Positions 34,901-44,892 of a stretch of 64,000 nt of DNA are shown piece after piece. The notes beneath the pieces were generated by a model. The model worked only from the letters and a program-made list of their open reading frames with translations. It was not told where the DNA came from and ran no database searches. Each line of letters begins with the position of its first letter. Position 1 is the first letter of the stretch. The stretch covers positions 33,604,626 to 33,668,625 of the forward strand of contig CM061228.1 in assembly GCA_030844895.1 (NCBI GenBank), written 5' to 3'. Both the position numbers and the translations under genes were made by a program. Source of the stretch: Ambrosia x helenae. Lineage: Eukaryota > Streptophyta > Magnoliopsida > Asterales > Asteraceae.

Positions 34901-35450
34901 ATGATCCAAACTGATGAAATAACTCTATGGACAAAGCCTGAGACAACTGAGAAATAGCCTTCTTCTCGAGTGCAAACTTCTTCTTCTCGTCATCCTTTAA
35001 GTGTTCAAGTGGAATTGGGATGTTCGTGTTCTCAACTATTGGAGCAACATATCCCTTCATGATCATTTGCCATGCTTCTCCTCGTTCTAATCCCAATCCT
35101 CCCAGATGAATCTTGAACTTTTTCTGCCAATTGTAGTAATCTGACATGTCCAACAGTTTCGGAGGACGATTACCACTTCCCGATGATAATTCATTGATGA
35201 GGGTGGCAATCACACTTGTAGTCTGAGACTGTACAGTTGTTGCTGCAACTCCCCAAAGATCATTCACTTGTTGTTGTGTAGGCTGAGTAACAGGTGGTGG
35301 TGTTGAACTTGTCATAGCAATGTTGTTGATCCGCTGTGATGGTGGTGTGTTAGTCTTTTGAGAAGCAACTGCCCATGGATTCATCAGAACATGCTATTGT
35401 TGTGTTGTTGCAGGTCTAGGTGTAGAAGAATATCCCCAAATATTATCCAT
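31917..35450 (-). pseudogene. Copia element D gag, decayed (Sirevirus-like)
   Basis: The frame starts at ATG 35448-35450 (MDNIWGYSS). A UBN2-type Copia capsid domain lies at about 35200-34620 (YYNWQKKFKIHL, LWDCLRNRHDG, ELIPRYCHLLSEL). A Gln/Ser-rich stretch follows, then a zinc knuckle with a Cys-to-Tyr change (CFNYGTRGHFKREC, about 34010-33970). Next come an acidic Val/Glu-rich coiled-coil-like region (about 33560-33060), another helical stretch (32959-32740) and an intact knuckle CFKCGERGHLLAHC near 32040-32000. In-frame stops at 35394, 34614, 34152, 33846 and frameshifts from about 33550 onward disable it. Its continuation is the gag fragment in the array. Long gag proteins with coiled coils are known in Sireviruses; that assignment is inference. 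Confidence 0.8.
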
Positions 35451-36095
35451 AATACTCGAAATGTAAACACTTAGAAAAATTTCCAAATACAAACTCAGGT
35501 TCGACGTCTTAATACACAACGTGGGTTCGAATGCAGATAGACTCTTGGTTCGACCCCTATAACAGACTAGAAGAAGAAAACAAGACACTAGACTTGATTT
35601 GACCCTGACAATACTCTCATTCGACCTCCCATATGGTCGAATGAAAACACAACACTCCTGAAAACTTCTAATTCGACCTAAAATCCCTCTGGTTCGACCT
35701 AAAAACACTGAATCGATCCTAAAAACTCACATGTTCGACCTAATTCTCTTTGGTTCGACCCAACCCATTTGAAAAATGGCTATTCTTCAAAAATCAGTTA
35801 ATTTGATCCAAGTTTTTCAAAAGTTTATGGATTTTGATGATCTTAATCAGGTTTTTGTTCAGATTTGATGGAGATTAACTTTAATGAATGAAAATTTTGA
35901 TTTTATACGTGAAATCAAGTCAAAATCTTCTAAATAACGCTATATAGACAATCCAAAGGTGCAAGTGTATGAATTTAACATGCTCGTATCACGTCTGTTT
36001 GTCGCGCCTCAAGTTATCTTTTTCAAAAATTAGTTAGGCTTGATGTTTATATAAATATATATACATATATGTACTTAAAAGGGTTTATATATATA
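35451..36095 (-). promoter_or_regulatory. Copia D 5' leader with TTCGACC hairpins
   Basis: Untranslated sequence upstream of D gag. Between about 35490 and 35760 the word TTCGACC or its complement occurs about ten times. One perfect hairpin is TCATTCGACC (35617-35626) with GGTCGAATGA (35635-35644). Minus-strand TATA-like sites occur further upstream (TATATAG near 35950 and TATAAAAT near 35905). No primer-binding site is visible, so the LTR boundary is either within this stretch or lost at the Helitron insertion. Confidence 0.45.
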
Positions 36096-37494
36096 CTAGT
36101 GGGGTGCCCGCGCGTTGCGGCGGGAAACAACATTTATAACGGTTCCGTTAAGCCATAATCAATTAACCAAAATATTTGTTTTGGTGTGTTGCATAATCAT
36201 TAGCGGAGCTTTAACTACATTAACGATAATCGTAACATTCGAATCCTTTGTACTAGAGGAAGTGCAGGCATATGAATATATACATAGCAATAATTATGAG
36301 AAACGCTAAGGAAAAAATTAGGGTGATCATGAGGAACTGGGAAGTTACACACATAACGACAAACCCTAATTGTAAACACATTGGTGATTGTCCAGAAATA
36401 CATAATCTAACCTGAAATTGTGAAACAATGTTAATTCAACGTTTATAAAAGACAGATACGGTTGTTGATTTTTTGTTGTTTTAATTTCAGTTATTACTTA
36501 ACCCTAACATATATTTTTAATTGAAAAAACTATAACAATAATATATTCAAATTAAAGAGATTGCAATGCTCGTTTATACGGTGTAATAATACTAAGAAAA
36601 TATTAAGAATGGAAAAATTATGGACGTTTAAAAATCATGGGGGTAGTTGGTTAAAATAAGGGTGCGAAAATGTAATTACTATTTAAATAAATAAAATTTG
36701 AGTGGACAAATGTGTAAATATTGTATAAAAGACATATGGTGTGTTGTCACTAAGCAATTATAATTGTAAAACTTAAATATTAAGAGGTCATTGAGAAATG
36801 TATTATAATATAGTATAGATTGGTTATTACTTAACCCTAACATATCATTTTTTTAAATTAAAAAAAAACTATAGCAATACTATACTCAAATTAAAAAGAA
36901 AAAAAATGCTCGTTTATACAGTGTAATAATATTAAGAAAATATTAACGTGTGAAAAAGTTATGGACATTTAAAAATCATGGGGTAGTTGGTTAAAATAAG
37001 GGTGAAAAGTGAAATTATTATTTAAATAAAATTAATTAAGTATAGTTGATGGGACAAATGTGTAAGTATTATGTAAGTACTTAACATGTGCATTGTGTAT
37101 TGTACTCTAAGCAATTATACATATACAACTTGAATTTTAAGGCATCAATGGGAAATGCATTATGATAAAGTTTAGATGATTTCAGATCATTTTCGTTTTT
37201 TTCTTTTGTTTCTGTTTTGGTTATTGCTTAACCCCTAACACATAATTTTTTAAAAATTAAAAAAAAATATATCAATAGTATGCTCAAATTAAAAAGAATA
37301 AAATACTCTTTTATACGGTGTAATAATATTAAAAAAATATCATGGTATGAAAAAGTTATGAACATTTAAAAATCGTGGGGGTAGTTGGTTACAGTAAAGA
37401 TATAAAACTGTAATTAGTATTTAAATAAACAGAAATTGAATAAAGTTGATGGGGCAAATATGTGAGTATTGTATAAATTTATAATATAGTATAG
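36096..37494 (-). mobile_element. Helitron-like element, non-autonomous
   Basis: On the minus strand the 3' end reads CTAG at 36099-36096 followed by T, with a GC-rich hairpin (CCCGC/GCGGG, 36107-36124) a few bases upstream. The 5' end fits the plant Helitron pattern TCTMTAYTA, as TCTATACTATATTATAA ending at 37494, preceded by A. The same 5' end also occurs at 36819. The interior consists of three degenerate direct repeats of about 300-360 bp (about 36480-36820, 36827-37180 and 37210-37494) that share CTCGTTTATACGGTGTAATAA-like and GGGTAGTTGG blocks. No Rep/helicase gene. Confidence 0.7.
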
Positions 37495-37673
37495 ATAGAT
37501 AAGGAGGGAAATTGTAACTAATAAGGGTTTTATGTGCAAGTTATGTTTGAAAAGACATAAATGCCCTTAAAAGTAGTTACTACATGCATTATGTGTTGTA
37601 CTTTAAGCATTTATAATTGTATTACATAAAAATTAAGAGGTCCTTGTGAAATGCTTTATAAGATAGTATATAA
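37495..37673. other. Helitron-related flank
   Basis: Contains a further diverged copy of the Helitron 5' region (AAGAGGTCCTTGTGAAATG ... GATAGTATA near 37634-37670), so the true outer end of the element or of an older nested copy may be here. No gene. Confidence 0.45.

Positions 37674-37718
<45 letters not shown>
37674..37718. repeat. (TA)n microsatellite
   Basis: Unbroken TA dinucleotides between the Helitron-like sequence and the TIR element. A shorter TA run lies on the other side of the TIR element (41846-41862), as expected if it inserted in a TA tract. Confidence 0.9.
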
Positions 37719-37721
<3 letters not shown>

Positions 37722-38814
37722 GAGGGTTTAAATGAGAACACCCATCTTTCGTGAGAACCGTGAGAACAAATCTTAGCCATTCAATTTTGTGTACCTTCAT
37801 TTAAACTAAAGGGTAAGTTGGTAATAATACAGCCTTGATCATTTGGAGAATACTGAATCTTCTTGTCAATATGTTGCCGTCATCGTCGATGTCAACTGCC
37901 TTCATACCCCTCCTCCTACCAATCTATTCTAACAACATTATTTTGAAGTTGAGCACGTCGGATTTCACCAAGATATACCAATTGCCTCAACACGTCAGGT
38001 CTATTGACGGGAAGAAGAACCTAAGATTGAATACGCTAGCGATGTTTCTCAGCGTCATGGCATCTTTAAACACTGATAATGATAGATTTTTATGGTATTC
38101 TGCACACGCATATCTCAAACCCTATACGTAGGTCGTACCTTTAGTTCAACGATGGATTGATCGGTGATGTTCGAATGTAGTTGTAGATCTCAATCCGATT
38201 TCCATACAGTGTGAGTCTGATTTGTGTGAGCACCGACAAACAACTTCTTGAACATATTAATCTCTATGGTGATAAACGCTCCAAGGTTTGTTGGTGAATT
38301 CGACTTCGTTTTGGGTTTTTATCTTTGGATCTAGATGCTATATGGGGGAATTTTAACAAATTTAGTGAATGTGTATTGGACTTTGGTGATAATACATTTG
38401 AAGATTGTGGAAAAGTGTGAATTATTGAAGTGATCTACAATATTAGTTGTGTTATAGAATTTGTGTAAACTGATTACTATGTTATTATGTCATTAACTAG
38501 AATAATTATCAAGATTTGTATTGCAATTGTTATGTTTGTAGTGTAGTGTTGCTTACCATTTGTAAAAGAAATAATGTAAGTATAGATTTCAGTGATTGTT
38601 TCGTAACATGATTTTGTTTTTTCTTCGCTTTGGCCTAAACAAAATAGATAGGTTTTTTTATAATGAAATTGACGAAAAATCTTTGCCTTGCTATTTCTTC
38701 ATCGATTTTGGATTTAATCTGTTACATGTGCATCTAATGTCGAGATTAAGGTGTGAACCAGAAAGGGTTGCTCCTTTTTATTGAAGAAATAAGGGAGTAT
38801 TACGAAATTAAATT

Positions 38815-39111
38815 TTGAAATGTTCACAAGTGGTCCAAAGTCTAAGCATGAAGGAGATGTTTTTGAATAACGAGTTGCAAATTCTTGACCCGATCACGTA
38901 TATTTTGTGGCTCCGCAAGGTATTAAACAAAGATTGTGGTAAAAACCGTCGCTTGATTGGTATGGGAGAGAAAGCAAAGCTTAAGCGCAAGAAGAAGAAA
39001 GAAAATGCGAAATATGAGCGAAACTTGGCCAACCTAATTCTTGAAACTAACTCATTAGGTAGTCGTAATAACGAAGATAGTCATACTGATGAACCTAATA
39101 ATAGTAAATGA
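38815..39111 (+). CDS. Hypothetical basic protein fragment in element F
   Basis: A 98-residue open frame with a Lys/Arg-rich centre (GMGEKAKLKRKKKKENAKYE) and an acidic, Asn-rich end. The run NKDCGKNRRLIGMGEKAK faintly recalls the basic C-terminal tail of FAR1/FHY3-type (Mutator-derived) proteins, but this is weak. It may be a captured gene fragment or a chance ORF. No upstream exon could be identified. Confidence 0.25.
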   Translation: MKCSQVVQSLSMKEMFLNNELQILDPITYILWLRKVLNKDCGKNRRLIGMGEKAKLKRKKKKENAKYERNLANLILETNSLGSRNNEDSHTDEPNNSK

Positions 39112-39379
39112 AGGTTACTCATTCTTGTTTTAATGTTGGTTTGTACAAGACATCAATCTTGTATGAATTTTAAAATTTTTACATTTTATGGGTTGAATTT
39201 ATACTTTTGTTTTGATGGTGGACTTTTTTTTTTTTTTGTATTTTATTATGTCGATCTTTCAATATTATTCTGTATTTGTTTGTTTCGTTAACTGTCATAT
39301 GACTACATATGTGTTAAGTGTATGATTTACACATTTGTAAGTGTGTGTTTTATACAGATATAAATTGGAAACTCTCACA

Positions 39380-40770
39380 TATTTGTCTGTTTTACACATG
39401 TGTATATGTGTGTCTTACACATGTGTAAACAATTTTTTTTTAAACTTTAAGAATGATGTTGTACACATGTGTAAACAAGTTATTTACACATGTCTAAATT
39501 GCTTAATTACACAAATACAATATTAAAAACAAATGATTTACACATGTGTAAATATCTTTCAAGCTTAAGCATGATGATGCACACCTGTGTAAACCTACAT
39601 GAAGATTTAAGCCTACTATGATTTACACATGTGTAAACATACACATCTATTCTTATATTGATTTTAACTATTATGATTTACACATGTGTAGATCCAGGTA
39701 TCTATGCTTATTTTTTTTAACTATTATGATTTACACATGTGTAAATTGTTCTCTGTCATATATTTATGTGCATTTTACATATGTGTAACTGAATTACACA
39801 TGTGTAAACTGTTCATTGTCACATATCTTTGTCTATTTTGCATATGTGCAGTTGAATTACACATGTTAAATTGTTCATTGTCATACCCATGTTTGAATTA
39901 CAACAATATAGTATTATCCAAATACAAAAAGCATTATCTAGTCCAACATGAAAGATTTAAACAAAGATAGTATCATTCAAAAATCAAAAGCATTAAACGT
40001 TAATGACAATCCTTGATATATAATAACAACAATAATGTGAAATAAAATGTTTCTCCTAACACACCTCTAATTCTTTGGGGGGGGGGGTGGGTTCTCAAAC
40101 TCCAATGCTCTGGTTATCACATTTTCATAATATAATCTCCACAACGTATTTCTTCGCAACATATTTAGTTGAACTATTCCGCTTGCCTCTCATTTTTCAT
40201 GGCCCACTAATTTCATCCGCATTAAAAAAATCAGTATGTTTATATATTAGTAAGCAAAACTAGTTTCCAATTTTTTAGTGTGTGTAGTTTTTTTTATTAA
40301 ATATGTAAGGCTACATATATATGTATTACACATGTGTAAATATATATAGAAATTTGTTCTGAAGTTTTTTTAACTATTATGTTAGATGTGTAAACCTTAA
40401 TGTTTATACTGACTTTTTTTTTACATATTTTGATTTACACATGTGCAAACCTTGATATGTATGCATATTTTTTAACCATTGTGATTTACACATGTGCAAA
40501 CCTTTATATCATTGCTTATTTTTTAACTATGATGATTTACACGTGCGTAAACTATGATACCTTTACTTGCTTTTTTTTTTAACTCTTAGGAACTACATAT
40601 ATTTAAACCTTGATATCTATACCCGCCCCCTTTTTTTTACTATTACGATTAACACATGTGTAAACTTTGATATCTATGCGTATTTTTTAAACTATTATAA
40701 TTTACACATGTGTAAACCTCCATATATATGCTCATTTTTTATCTATTATGATTTAAACATGTGTACATCT
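39380..40770. repeat. Array of TTTACACATGTGTAAA palindromes
   Basis: About 18 copies of a 16-bp palindrome or near-palindrome, spaced mostly about 45-60 bp, in two blocks (39380-39870 and 40320-40770). Fuller units read roughly ACTATTATGA + palindrome + CCTTGATATCTATGC + T-rich spacer. Open frames crossing the array translate to HMCK/YTCV repeats and are artefacts of the repeat. Confidence 0.85.
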
Positions 40771-41860
40771 TTATATATGTTGTTTAAACATATGAAAACC
40801 TTCATATGCTTATTATCTATTATAAAACATGAAATAATCTACTTATTTAAAATCAATTATATGTCAATTCTTTATCCACCGTTAGTAAAATAATTATGAT
40901 CTAAAAGTTAGCTAGCCTAAAATATACCTTTAGATCATCACCTGCACATACCACTTTAGAGCATAAGATGCATATTATCAACACATTTTTGCAGCTACAT
41001 ATGTGCTTAAGCTTCATAGCTATTAAGTAATCCCTTTAACATATGCTTCTTAATTTGACAGATTTGTCAAAAAAAAATGACAGTCAAATTCCCTAAAATT
41101 AGTATATTAGTTCAAAAAGGTACATAACAATGAATCACAAACCCTCACCTTCCAAATTTACATAAACTCTCTGCACATGATAAACAATATTGAGCAAATA
41201 ACACACCACAACCAACATTAAACCTTCTGTACCCATCACAAAAGTTTTTACAACCAGTTATACCAAATAACTTCAACTATCATCCATTTGATTCAAAACA
41301 CACACCAAAACACAACATTAAAACGTAAACTAAAAGCCCTAGCTTCCTAAACCCTCAAAGTTTATGAAATATCCACCATTGCAGGCTGTAAAACCACCAA
41401 AATATTCAGAATCAAGCTCTCAATCTCATAAACATGAACACCGAACAGATTATATCAGCAAGTTTCTAATCTAGACACAAACAACATATTACACGAATAG
41501 GTTTTGTAATCCAGCCATGAACCTCCATTGGTTATCAATAATCAAGCCTTAGAATCGAATACACGTCGATTATCAACAACTACAAACAGAATCAGAGCCA
41601 AGGATGATGTCGTTGGTGGGGTTTATTGGGAGGGACTGTTGTGGTGTGGCAAATTAGATGAGGATGGAATGGGTGAATGGGTTTTGTGATGTCTTTTTAC
41701 ATTATTGCCCTTTTTACTTTGATTTTTTTGATCCCCTTCTCATTTAAACTCCATTTAATCTTATCCCTTGATTGAGGATGATCTATGATTGAAAATGGTT
41801 CCTAGTGTTCTCACAAAAATTATTGTTCTCAAGATAACCCTTCCCTATATATATATATAT

Positions 41861-42259
41861 AAGAGGACAAAGAAGATATAACCCCTCCCCACACTTGAAA
41901 TTCACATTGTCCCCAATGTGACAATAGAAAGCGTTTATGAATTAGCTATCTATAGTGTGAAAAAGGAGAATAATACTCCCTTAGTGTCGAAGAAATAGCC
42001 GAATAAATAAACGGCAAGAGCATCGACAACCGTGCTCGCCAGTTTCCTGCACAGTCAAGATTCCTGACACAAAAAACATATCAAACCCATTAATCATCAT
42101 CCACAAAAATAAAACAAACTAAATTAAAAATTGAAATACTGAAAGGAAATAGTTCAAATATAATACAAACCAAAATATCTTGGGTGCAAGCACCCGAAAT
42201 AAAGTACTAAAGAAAATAAAATGAAATACCAACAAAGGGCTGGCATGCGGTGGGAGCAG
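41861..42259 (-). other. Athila-like 3' end: polypurine tract and trailer
   Basis: On the minus strand GTGTGGGGAGGGGT (41894-41881) looks like the polypurine tract of an Athila-type element. Only a few bases that could be LTR remain before the TA run and element F. The rest is trailer without a gene. Confidence 0.45.
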
Positions 42260-43446
42260 CTACTGGTCATCCTCCCTGTTCATGTAATGATGACCGGAGC
42301 TGGCTGGCTGGTCGCCAGGTGGTGCTCCACATGGGAACGAAGGGGGGTTACGAAAGTAACCAGGGTGAACCTGCTCCAAACCGCTGAAAAGGTACTCAAA
42401 CCCATACTGTACATCCTGCTGAACACGCTCGATACCGTCACGCATGGGCCGCTACTCCTGCTGAATCAGTCCCTGCTACCTGATCAAGTTCTGCATATTC
42501 AGCTCCATGATCTGGAACAGAGTGTAGAACGATGGGTATGAAGGGATGCCTGGAGGCCACTGGAACTACTGCTGAGGATCAAGGTGGGGGTCATGGTGAG
42601 TAGAGTGATGGGGAATATGTGGTGGTGTATGAGGTGCACCACCACCTCCTCCTGGCTCCTGGATGTGCATCTCCTCATCCTGGATGGCTGGCACGGGGTC
42701 CCATATCTCACGGTCATGCCCCATGAGGCGTGGTCCCTCTGGTGTGTCAGCGATGAGGCCCTTGGCCCTAAGTGATCGAAGATCAAGCGCGGTCCCGTGT
42801 GTAACGAGAGTCAAAGTGGACTTAACCGCATCGGTCAGGATACCCATCTCCTCGGCGAGCTGTGTGATGTACTCGCTACCATGAATCTCACTACCATCCT
42901 TGGTCCCTCCTGCAGTAAGAACGAACTCGGCCATCCGTGCAGCCAAGTTCAGGGGGGCACCTTCATGAAGATGGTACAAGAATAACAAGTCAAAAGTAGG
43001 ACAGTTCCCCGAACTGTCCTTTCAGCCACATATGGTGTGACTAAATATATGGTACACCATCCTGAGGAGAGGGTCCTTATTCTACGTAGCTTTTTCCGAC
43101 CTCAGATTGTATGGTGGACCCACAGCTATAGAATCCCAAAATGCTTCCCGTTCATCATTGTCTTCAAAATTGTGAACCGAGCAGAATAGATCAGAATCGA
43201 TGTCGTCCTGGCTGTAGATCCCCGGTTCCTTCCCAGCTTCGCTACTGACCACTTGTGCCACTTCCCCTCGAGCCTAAATGACACATTCTTCTCATGGAAG
43301 TTCCTAACTTCCCCCTCTTTTGGTTTTGGGTAAGAGTAGGAAGCTAGGAACTCTAAAGTGAGCTCGAGGTAGACAGGTTGTTCAATATTCAGCAAGTTCG
43401 CCAAGTGTGTCAAAAACATGTCGAACAATCTGGCGTGCTGGTTCAA
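42260..43446 (-). pseudogene. Athila-like extra ORF downstream of pol
   Basis: Two main open stretches, 43446-43126 and 42988-42566, continue to about 42260 with stops and shifts. The first contains LFDMFLTHLANLLNI and YLELTLEFLASYSYP, followed by VSFRLEGKWHKWS. This resembles the ORF found between pol and the 3' LTR in Athila elements, sometimes called ATHILA ORF or env-like. The second has AARMAEFVLTA and a Pro/His-rich tail. Function unknown; not translatable as one protein because of stops, an internal ~90-bp direct duplication near 43376-43500 and frame changes. Confidence 0.5.
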
Positions 43447-44892
43447 CCCGATCTAACACGGACCTGGTTGTTCAATATTCAGCAAGTTCGCAAGTTCCAG
43501 CTCAATCTGATGGGGGTACCTATGGCGTCTCTTCGGCCCCATTATTGCAATAGTTTGTTTATGCACGGGCCTCCTTCTTCTTGCGGATGTCAAAAGTGAG
43601 AAACCTGTGGTCCATCTGCATACAAAAATAAATCCCCAGCTGTTAGTATATCAAAAGTTGAGGTCCTGGTTGTCTAACACGGACCTGCGATGTTTCTGAC
43701 CTGATTCTGGTCATTTCGCATGGCCGTGCACAAATGTGTACGGTCGTGTAGGTCTTGTTGTTTGCAGATCAGGGGCAGCACTGCCTCGTGCACTGGTAGT
43801 GTAGCTTAATTTTCTTGGCACGCACGGTCCTGCATAGGTCTCATACAACCGTGCGAGTCAGTGCAACTCGGTGATTCTGAGTTGCACTACCCGTGCCTGA
43901 TCTGGTGCAGCCTGACCCGGCACTACTGTGCGGGTCAGTGCACTACCGTGCACACCCTGTAGATTTTCGAAAATTTTTCAACCAAAATACCCAAATCCCA
44001 CACATTTTTCAACAAAACTTATAAAACAAGCGATTTGGGTAGGGTAATGCACAGATTCAACAAAAATAAAAAGAAACTAACAAACTTTAAACTAAAAGAA
44101 GAAGATTTGAGGGTTTTGTTTGAGGTTTATGAAGAAACCCCCAAATCCTTAACCTAGAAACCAAAAAGTAACCGGATCTAAACTAAAAATACATAAAACA
44201 AGTGCAAAATTATAAAGGGATTCATACCTTGAAGGATTAGGAAGTAAGGAGTGAAGATCTTGACCAAAAATGGTGTTTTCGGCCAAAAATAGGGAGGAAT
44301 GGTGGTGTAGCCAATCGTGCAAGGTTTAGGGTTTGCTATGAAGTTAAGTATACTTATATAGACCTATTTCTGGGCTGGGCTTTTTGGCCCGCATGGTCTT
44401 GAAGCACCCCTTGCACCACACCTTGCACCATCGTGCTGATCAGGGTTGATGCACTCCTTGGCCCGCACGGTCGTTCACAAAGGTCGCACGACCGTGCGGG
44501 ACCTGCAGATTTGCAGTTTTTCAATCTGCAGCTGCATTTTTCTGCGCAGCGCCCCTATTTTGTCCGAAAACATCAATTTAACTAAGTTTAACGTGTTTGT
44601 GGACCCATTGTGCTCCATTGCTCCTTCCAGCTTCAAGGAAACCTGTACGAACCCGCAGATGACTCGAAAAAGACGTTAAACTAAGAAATTTAAATAAACA
44701 AAAAAATATTTACAATATTTACATATTTACCCTATTAGTGCGCCTAAAGATGTCGTGCTAATTTTATTAACGAGTCGCTAGCTAGACTCACCTCCCCACG
44801 CTTGTTTTGGCGCGCGGAGGGTGGAGTTCAAATACCTCCACCGCCAAGTCAACCGGTCCATCAATGTAAGCTTTCAAGCGATGACTGTTGAC
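43447..44892 (-). promoter_or_regulatory. Athila spacer with TATA box and ACCGTGC hairpins
   Basis: Lies between integrase and the extra ORF. A minus-strand TATATAA is at 44354-44360. Upstream is a perfect 13-bp hairpin, CCCGCACGGTCGT (44462-44474) with ACGACCGTGCGGG (44488-44500). Downstream (about 43720-43970) is a second cluster: CCGTGCACA/TGTGTACGG, a 9-bp stem GTGCAACTC/GAGTTGCAC and GTGCACTACCGTGCAC. The layout (cluster, TATA, cluster, ORF) matches that in the Tekay LTR and before the Copia E extra ORF. I infer an internal promoter; an unrecognised LTR is the alternative. Confidence 0.45.

Larger units (their letters stand above)
37719..41845. mobile_element. TIR-flanked DNA element F, 4.1 kb
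   Basis: Ends are inverted: GGGAGGGTT then TGAGAAC at the left (37720-37739), and the complement of GGGAAGGGTT then TGAGAAC at the right (41845 back to about 41823). Further GTGAGAAC words lie just inside both ends. Both flanks are TA runs. No complete transposase is visible. The superfamily is uncertain; Mutator-like is a guess. The interior holds a short basic ORF (38815-39111) and a palindrome array (39380-40770); the remainder (37740-38800 and 40800-41800) is AT-rich without recognisable genes. Confidence 0.55.

Noticed and set aside
37835..38131. 98-residue ORF in element F as host gene exon
   Set aside because: No recognisable domain, no splice-linked neighbour and located just inside a transposon end.
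40078..40091. G-run as quadruplex or regulatory site
   Set aside because: A single G homopolymer inside an AT-rich transposon; no four-tract pattern, probably slippage.
39704..40893. Open frames with HMCK and YTCV repeats
   Set aside because: Products of translating the TTTACACATGTGTAAA palindrome array, not proteins.
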